This document shows positions 6,519 to 9,995 of a stretch of DNA of 9,995 nt, one piece after another; positions within the stretch are counted from its first letter, which is position 1, and every line of letters begins with the position of its first letter. Position numbers and translations under genes: made by a program. The notes under the pieces are model-generated. The model saw nothing but the letters and a program-made list of their open reading frames with translations, searched no databases and was not told the origin of the DNA. Source of the DNA: an uncultured Clostridia bacterium (GTDB taxonomy: Bacteria; Bacillota; Clostridia; Lachnospirales; CAG-274); the NCBI GenBank assembly GCA_910579745.1, contig CAJTVH010000074.1:1-9995 (forward strand), given 5' to 3'.

Positions 6519-6646
6519 TATTTATTATTTTGTTGTTCTTTTGGATCATGAGTTTCTATATACTCAATTAAATCAAGTATTTTAGTATCACTCATACCAT
6601 TCGACCGTAATTGTCTAATTAAGTTGACAATTTCTTTACCTGTCAT
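6518..6646 (-). CDS. Conserved-looking 42-residue small protein, function unknown
   Basis: ATG at 6646 lies six bases after AGGAGGGA, an excellent ribosome binding site, and the frame ends at TAA 6520-6518 directly against a strong terminator. The protein begins MTGKEIVNLIRQLRSNGMSD and continues TKILDLIEYIETHDP with a polar end, EQQNNK. It is predicted to be two amphipathic helices (GKEIVNLIRQLRS and TKILDLIEYIET) joined by a Gly turn, with no membrane segment or signal peptide. Its own promoter (6693-6722) and terminator make it a single-gene unit. I do not recognise a named family; a small DNA- or protein-binding regulator would fit the helices, but that is a guess. Confidence 0.75.
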   Translation of the reverse strand: MTGKEIVNLIRQLRSNGMSDTKILDLIEYIETHDPKEQQNNK

Positions 6647-6692
6647 ATAATTCCCTCCTAACCCATTTAATTGAAGTAAGTTTTGTAATTAT

Positions 6693-6722
6693 ATTTTACC
6701 ACAAAAGAAAACATAGTGTAAA
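6693..6722 (-). promoter_or_regulatory. Promoter of the 42-residue gene
   Basis: On the minus strand TTTACA (6722-6717), an 18-base spacer and TAAAAT (6698-6693), leaving a ~40-base leader before the ATG. The -35 box lies inside one copy of the 18-bp inverted repeat described below. Confidence 0.5.
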
Positions 6723-6733
6723 GTCTATATTCA
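6716..6733 (-). repeat. 18-bp inverted repeat, copy 2 (at the -35 region of the 42-residue gene)
   Basis: GTGTAAAGTCTATATTCA on the plus strand is the exact reverse complement of 6491-6508. It contains the TTTACA -35 box of the small gene. Sequence identity stops sharply at both ends of the 18 bases, and no flanking target duplication is seen. Confidence 0.8.
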
Positions 6734-6758
6734 GTTTTTAAAGTTCATATTATCACGC

Positions 6759-6787
6759 TTGACAATTTTATTAAGCCGTGATATGTT
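6759..6787 (+). promoter_or_regulatory. Strong promoter with a dyad, upstream of the RHH gene
   Basis: TTGACA (6759-6764), a 17-base spacer and TATGTT (6782-6787) on the plus strand. TATCACG-CTT (6751-6760) and AAG-CCGTGATA (6773-6783) form an inverted repeat with a one-base bulge that encloses the promoter, so it may be repressible. A transcript from here would carry a ~250-base leader before the gene at 7042. Confidence 0.6.
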
Positions 6788-7041
6788 TTAAGTAAAGTAG
6801 GCTGTAACAATACAGAATAATTATATTGAAAGGAACAGTTTATTAAGTTTGCTCGCCAAAGCCTTGTAATAAATTGTTGATTATAATTAAGTTGTGTTGT
6901 TGTTTACTTTAACTTAATATTATTATAGCATAGTACTGTTGTAATCGTAAGTATTTTATATTAAAAATAGCATACAAATATCAATGGTACTATTCATCAT
7001 TTTTTATTCATTATTACCACATAAAATATATAGAGGAAGGA
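6788..7041 (+). other. Long leader/intergenic region upstream of the RHH gene
   Basis: No convincing gene. It holds a small hairpin CTGTA-ACAA-TACAG near 6811-6825, a GAAAGGA stretch at about 6829 followed only by a very short TTG-started frame, and three copies of an 8-base half-site: ATTAAGTT at 6842-6849 and 6886-6893, and its reverse complement AACTTAAT at 6911-6918. A second, weaker promoter (TTGTTG 6897-6902, 18-base spacer, TATTAT 6921-6926) carries the third half-site in its spacer. Confidence 0.4.
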
Positions 7042-7314
7042 TTGATTAACATAGGAGCAAGTGAAGCAAAAATAAAAGCAAATGCAAGATATAACAAAAA
7101 AACATATAAACAATTAAAAGCAAATGTAAAATTTGCTGATTATGATATGATAGAAGATTATTGTAATAATAATAACATTAGCAAAGCGAAGTTAATTATT
7201 AATAGTATTAAATATTGCATTAATAATAATATCAATGTATTTGACGACCAAAACACTAACAACAGTAAAGATAACAACAGTCAAAGCATTGATTTAGATA
7301 ATGAGCAGGAATAA
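7042..7314 (+). CDS. Small Arc/ribbon-helix-helix-type DNA-binding protein
   Basis: The frame has no early ATG; TTG at 7042 follows GAGG with a five-base gap and is the best start. The 90-residue product begins MINIGASEAKIKANARYNKK, then TYKQLKANVKFADYDMIEDY, NNNNISKAKLIINSIKYCI. The A-N-A-RY-K-TY start, a short beta strand (QLKANVKF), helix A (DMIEDYCNNN) and helix B (SKAKLIINSIKYCI) match the layout of Arc/MetJ-type ribbon-helix-helix proteins commonly found on plasmids and integrative elements, which bind repeated operator half-sites as dimers. The last ~25 residues are a disordered Asn/Asp/Ser/Gln tail. Repeats both upstream (6842-6918) and downstream (7567-7605) are candidate targets. 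Codon use is extremely AT-rich (AAT, ATA, AAA). Family call is by layout only. Confidence 0.65.
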   Translation: MINIGASEAKIKANARYNKKTYKQLKANVKFADYDMIEDYCNNNNISKAKLIINSIKYCINNNINVFDDQNTNNSKDNNSQSIDLDNEQE

Positions 7315-7508
7315 TATAAGGGATAGTATAATCACGATAACAATCAAGACAATGACAAGTTATATTAATCTATTGCCTACACAAACAAATTTACAATGCC
7401 TATATTTACTCAAATATTAGTCTGTAAGACATTTTTGTATTAAAGAGTAAAATTTGCTTTAAATATATAAAATTAAAAATAAATGTGGTTTTGTGCGTTT
7501 TAAGATAG

Positions 7509-7538
7509 ATTATAAAATTGAGTTGAGTATTTTATAAT
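7509..7538. repeat. Perfect 10-bp inverted repeat around TGAGTTGAGT
   Basis: ATTATAAAAT (7509-7518) and ATTTTATAAT (7529-7538) are exact reverse complements. The 10-base spacer is itself two tandem copies of TGAGT. With only A and T in the stem and no T-run it is not a terminator; a protein site or a cruciform is more likely. Confidence 0.7.
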
Positions 7539-7566
7539 TAAAAGTGGTTGTGCTGGTGACTGTAGA

Positions 7567-7620
7567 GTAATGGTTGGGTAATGGTTACGCTAATAACCAC
7601 ATTACTAACTACAAAGTTAG
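7567..7620. repeat. GTAATGGTT repeat block, 11-bp spacing, with dyads
   Basis: GTAATGGTT occurs at 7567-7575 and again at 7578-7586, exactly 11 bases apart, that is on the same face of the helix. An inverted, slightly expanded copy AACCACATTAC follows at 7595-7605, forming a hairpin with the second copy. CTAAC/GTTAG (7605-7609, 7616-7620) makes another small dyad. Such spacing is typical of sites bound side by side by ribbon-helix-helix dimers; that link to the gene at 7042 is inferred. Confidence 0.55.
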
Positions 7621-7789
7621 AGGTTGTATTTAAAACACTGTATTTGCCCTATTATATTCGATTTTAGAGGTTTTCAAGTTAAATATGAGTGGGTTTTCCC
7701 TTTTGGAGTTAAAATGCTTGTAATGTGGCTTAAAATGTTAAATAAGCTATGTTGTGATTTTGATTAATATTGGATAGAAAAGATAAACA

Positions 7790-8301
7790 CTTATAGTATG
7801 TGTATACATATGCATATGTGCAGATTAATGTATGTTATATGAATATACGTGATATGTACACATAGTATTATGTATACTTATACATTTGTATGTGTTCATT
7901 CTTTTAGTATTAATATTAATTATAATAATTAATATATCTTGAAATAAATATTGATAATAGAGTATAAGCCATAGATATAGTATGAATATATCTATGTATA
8001 TATATGAATAATGTGTATAATTATGAGTAATATGTATAATCATACATTTATATTTGTTTGTATCCATTTGTAGTATTAAAAAATTATAGTGTTGAAAAAA
8101 AAATATATATAGCATTATCACTATGACATTTGGTAGTGCATTCGGGATAATCGAAGGGCATAGCAGCAATATTATGTTTAATAACATTTAAAATGCATAA
8201 CATTTAGTTTTATCACATAAGATACATAGTATTCAACAGTTTAACATATAGTATTTAATACTATGTATTTAATATACCATAATAAAGACTTTAAAATTAC
8301 C
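7790..8301. other. Extremely AT-rich palindromic tract, no convincing gene
   Basis: The stretch is dominated by TATG, ATAC, ATTA units. Clear structures are the 14-bp palindrome ACATATGCATATGT (7806-7819), perfect 10-bp arms CATAGATATA/TATATCTATG (7970-7979, 7987-7996), and perfect 12-bp arms ATACATAGTATT/AATACTATGTAT (8222-8233, 8257-8268). The octamer ATAGTATT recurs at 7862-7869, 8226-8233 and 8248-8255 and inverted at 8257-8264. A less AT-rich island at about 8130-8170 may be an eroded coding scrap. An open minus-strand frame exists at 7825-8187 but is low-complexity with no ribosome site. Confidence 0.5.
8222..8268. repeat. Nested inverted repeats built from ATAGTATT
   Basis: The outer arms ATACATAGTATT (8222-8233) and AATACTATGTAT (8257-8268) match perfectly over 12 bases; an inner copy ATAGTATT (8248-8255) pairs with AATACTAT (8257-8264) around a single T. 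The right arm can therefore pair with either left arm, giving two alternative structures. It lies just beyond the stop codon of the minus-strand gene at 8302 and lacks the GC stem of a terminator. Confidence 0.6.
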
Positions 8302-8928
8302 CTATAAACTTGTTTTATTTGTTTCGCCAGTTTTTAATTTTATCAGCATTTCTTTCAGATTTGCCAGCATAGAATTTGAAAGTTCAGAATCAATGACATA
8401 TTTTCTATCCGTTTCTTTTTCTAATTCTTTTTCATACGCTTTTTCAGCCTCTTCCTGTGTAGAATATGAAGGGGCGCTTGTAGGCTTAATAACGATATCA
8501 CCTGTTAAAATCCTGAGTTGTTTTAAATAACCTCTTGAAGCACTTTCTGCTGCTTTATTGTATGCTTTGTCTAAAAGGCTAAGCTGTTTATTATATTCCT
8601 CGCCGGAATAATTTTTTTCAAGTTCTTTAAATTTTGATTGATAGTTTTCAGATAAAATATCCATAAATGTTCCATTAATGACTTCCTTTGTTCCAATACC
8701 TTTCAGAAAACTTATTTCAGTTTCATAAGTATCCTCAAAAGGTTCTAATTTTTGTGCCATTTCAAGCCCTTTTTGTGATATAGATAAATTTATACCTTTT
8801 TTTATTAAAGCTTCTGCTTTTGAATTAGTATTTTCTGGTTGCGTTTTTGAAGAAGCTTTTTTCTCTTTTATATCTTTGTTATTTGAAATATTGTAAGAAT
8901 AATTACTTCTTCCTATGCTTATTGACAT
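8302..8928 (-). CDS. Uncharacterised 208-residue helical protein
   Basis: The start is taken at the ATG at 8928, eight bases after AAGGAGG; an earlier in-frame ATG at 8952 precedes the ribosome site and is rejected. The protein begins MSISIGRSNYSYNIS, followed by a Lys/Ser/Asn-rich disordered segment to residue ~40. Then come LSISQKGLEMAQKLEPFEDT and a helical core with ETEISFLKGIGTKEVINGTF, KFKELEKNYSGEEYNKQL and AYNKAAESASRGYLKQL. The end is a Glu/Lys-rich helix and a short polar tail. There is no signal peptide or membrane segment. The MSI start, disordered N-terminus and LS-x-K/Q-G motif recall small cytoplasmic proteins of unknown function in Clostridia, some flagella-linked. A sigma-28-like promoter lies just upstream. 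No named family is recognised. Confidence 0.75.
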   Translation of the reverse strand: MSISIGRSNYSYNISNNKDIKEKKASSKTQPENTNSKAEALIKKGINLSISQKGLEMAQKLEPFEDTYETEISFLKGIGTKEVINGTFMDILSENYQSKFKELEKNYSGEEYNKQLSLLDKAYNKAAESASRGYLKQLRILTGDIVIKPTSAPSYSTQEEAEKAYEKELEKETDRKYVIDSELSNSMLANLKEMLIKLKTGETNKTSL

Positions 8929-8975
8929 AATGAAAACCTCCTTAAATAGCATTTTTAATACTTACTATATTTATT

Positions 8976-9002
8976 TTATCGACAACAAAAACAATTTTTT
9001 TA
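8976..9002 (-). promoter_or_regulatory. Sigma-28 (SigD/FliA)-like promoter of the 208-residue gene
   Basis: On the minus strand TAAA (9002-8999), a 15-base spacer and GTCGATAA (8983-8976) sit ~50 bases before the start codon. The sigma-28 consensus is TAAA-N15-GCCGATAA/T, so only one or two positions of the -10 differ. The GTCGATAA core is unusual in this AT-rich DNA, and a classical sigma-A pair is not obvious here. Confidence 0.45.
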
Positions 9003-9036
9003 ACGTATATCTCAGATATTTTTGATAATACATAGG

Positions 9037-9995
9037 TTAAAGCCGCTTTTTCAAGCGACTTTTCATTCTTTCGCCGTTTTGTTTTTCAATAGTAAATTTT
9101 GCTCCGGCAAGAGGTTTGCCTGTTATCTTGTCAATCTTTTTAATTTGAAATCCCGCAAGTTTTTTATTCTCAAAAACAATTTTTAAGAACTGATTACCCG
9201 TTATTTCAACATCTTTTGGAGTTTTGTCAATCATATAACCATCCGGCGCTTTTGTTTCAGCTATTTTATACCAGCCGTTTTCAAGATTATCAATAATTAT
9301 AACACCGTTTTTATAGGTTATATACTCTCCAACAACATCGCCGGATTTTTTATAAACGGTAAATTCAGCGTGCTTCAAAGGCTGTTTTCTACTACTGTCA
9401 ATTTTTATAATCTGCAAACCGCTTTTCTTATTATTGAAAAATTCAAGAGTATGAGTTTTCCCGTGTTCAATATCAATAGTTTCAGATTTATTTTCAAGAA
9501 TATATCCTTTAGGATCTTTGGTTTCTTTTACAATATAACTTCATTTCAGCAAGTTTGGTATTGTAATCAAACTCGTTTCATTAGTAGTGAGAATGCCTTT
9601 ATTTACTCCAACAACATCGCTGTTCGATGTTGTAACCTTAAATTCGGCGTTTGCTAAAGGCTCTTTAGTTACAGCGTCAAATTTTTTGGTTACAAGCGTA
9701 TCATAGTGATAATTGTCAAGAACGACTTTATTTGCTTTGCCGTCTGGCTTAACCTAAATAATTTTAGGCGTGTTATTCAAAGCGTAATTGTCAGGTGCTT
9801 GAATTTCTGTAATAACATAATTTCTGGATACGATATTGTTAATCAAAATTTCGCCCTTGCTATTAGTGGTGTACTCACTGTTAGAATTTCTGATAACTTT
9901 ACCATTATATTGCCGTGTTTATGCCTATTTTTACGGAAACAGCCGTATCGGAGGTTTTTATCGTGTCATCAGCCACTTTAAAAGCTAAATCATTT
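9037..9995 (-). pseudogene. SpaA/prealbumin-fold surface protein (pilin- or adhesin-like), decayed; 5' end outside window
   Basis: The minus strand encodes several consecutive SpaA-type (Cna-B/prealbumin-fold) domains, the building blocks of sortase-assembled pilins and adhesins. The intact-looking repeats read IIKIDSSRKQPLKHAEFTVY ... NLENGWYKIAETKAPDGY, and QIKKIDKITGKPLAGAKFTI. These show the family's KxD-xxxxxPLxGAxFxxY start (the Lys often forms an isopeptide bond) and the ExxAPxGY end. Upstream copies (KFDAVTKEPLANAEFKV, YVITEIQAPDNYALNN, YIVKETKDPKGYI) belong to the same chain but are interrupted: TGA at 9543-9541 where Gly is expected, TAG at 9756-9754 where Glu is expected, and a frame change near 9905-9935. 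The 3' end breaks off inside a domain and stops at 9037. No LPXTG sorting signal remains. The gene is therefore dead or split. Confidence 0.8.
9039..9062. terminator. Weak hairpin at the 3' end of the SpaA pseudogene
   Basis: AAAGCCGCTT (9039-9048) and AAGCGACTTT (9053-9062) form a 10-bp stem with one mismatch, overlapping the last codons and the stop of the truncated protein. Only three to four T residues follow on either strand. The last ~9 residues of the frame are thus probably terminator sequence read as protein, marking the break point. Confidence 0.4.

Larger units (their letters stand above)
7315..7789. other. Gene-free region with phased repeats and dyads
   Basis: I see no reading frame with a start and ribosome site. 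The region contains a perfect 10-bp inverted repeat (7509-7538), a block of helically spaced repeats (7567-7620), and ordinary AT-rich filler. The stretch 7640-7740 has somewhat more G runs (GAGTGGG, TTTTGGAG) but no coherent frame. Confidence 0.5.

Noticed and set aside
7640..7740. Possible RNA gene or eroded coding stretch with G-rich patches
   Set aside because: I could not form a tRNA cloverleaf or a continuous frame with a start signal.
7825..8187. 120-codon open frame on the minus strand
   Set aside because: Low-complexity Ile/Tyr/His-rich translation in AT-palindromic DNA, with no ribosome binding site and no family look; composition explains it.
7790..8290. CRISPR array
   Set aside because: The repeats are short (8-14 bases), irregularly spaced and palindromic; there are no 28-36 base repeats with uniform spacers.
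9370..9981. Two plus-strand open frames of 91-95 codons
   Set aside because: They are the antisense of SpaA-domain coding sequence and their products have no recognisable features.

Overview
This window looks like chromosomal DNA from a low-GC Gram-positive bacterium, most likely an anaerobic gut Clostridia member. The evidence is strongly AT-rich intergenic DNA, AGGAG-type ribosome binding sites, a secreted multidomain pectin-modifying enzyme, a SpaA/prealbumin-fold surface protein and IS3 and phage debris. A pectin specialist such as Monoglobus would fit the enzyme architecture, but that assignment is an inference from style and cannot be proven here.

Layout. (1) Positions 1-4231, minus strand: the first 1410 codons of a very large secreted enzyme with a CE8 pectin methylesterase-like domain at the N-terminal end and a CE12-type SGNH acetylesterase domain that runs off the left edge. 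All key SGNH residues are inside the window. (2) Positions 4450-5760 are a graveyard: the last ~49 codons of an unidentified gene, a GC-richer IS3-family remnant with an internal deletion and broken ends, a frameshifted C-terminal piece of a phage head-morphogenesis-like protein, and two further short coding scraps. (3) Positions 5760-7320 are a compact regulatory region. It holds a leader-like segment with a very short hydrophobic ORF, a Cro/C1-type repressor gene broken by a single-base slip in an A-run, a candidate ~170-nt small RNA, a 42-residue protein gene convergent with that RNA and sharing its terminator, and an Arc/ribbon-helix-helix-type protein gene with a TTG start. (4) Positions 7315-8301 hold no convincing gene but are packed with palindromes and short repeats, extremely AT-rich after ~7790. 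(5) Positions 8302-8928, minus strand, encode an unrecognised 208-residue protein behind a sigma-28-like promoter. (6) Positions 9037-9995, minus strand, are a decayed SpaA-domain surface protein with two nonsense codons and a frameshift.

How the parts relate. The left-hand enzyme is a self-contained pectin de-esterification machine: methyl ester removal by CE8 and acetyl removal by CE12 on one secreted chain. The middle region resembles an old integration hotspot: IS, phage and repressor remnants beside small regulatory genes. The best candidates for something undescribed are the convergent small RNA/42-residue gene pair with an 18-bp inverted repeat at 6312-6733, the ribbon-helix-helix gene beside helically phased repeats at 7042-7620, and the divergent CE8 active site. 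Everything was read by eye; no database search was possible.
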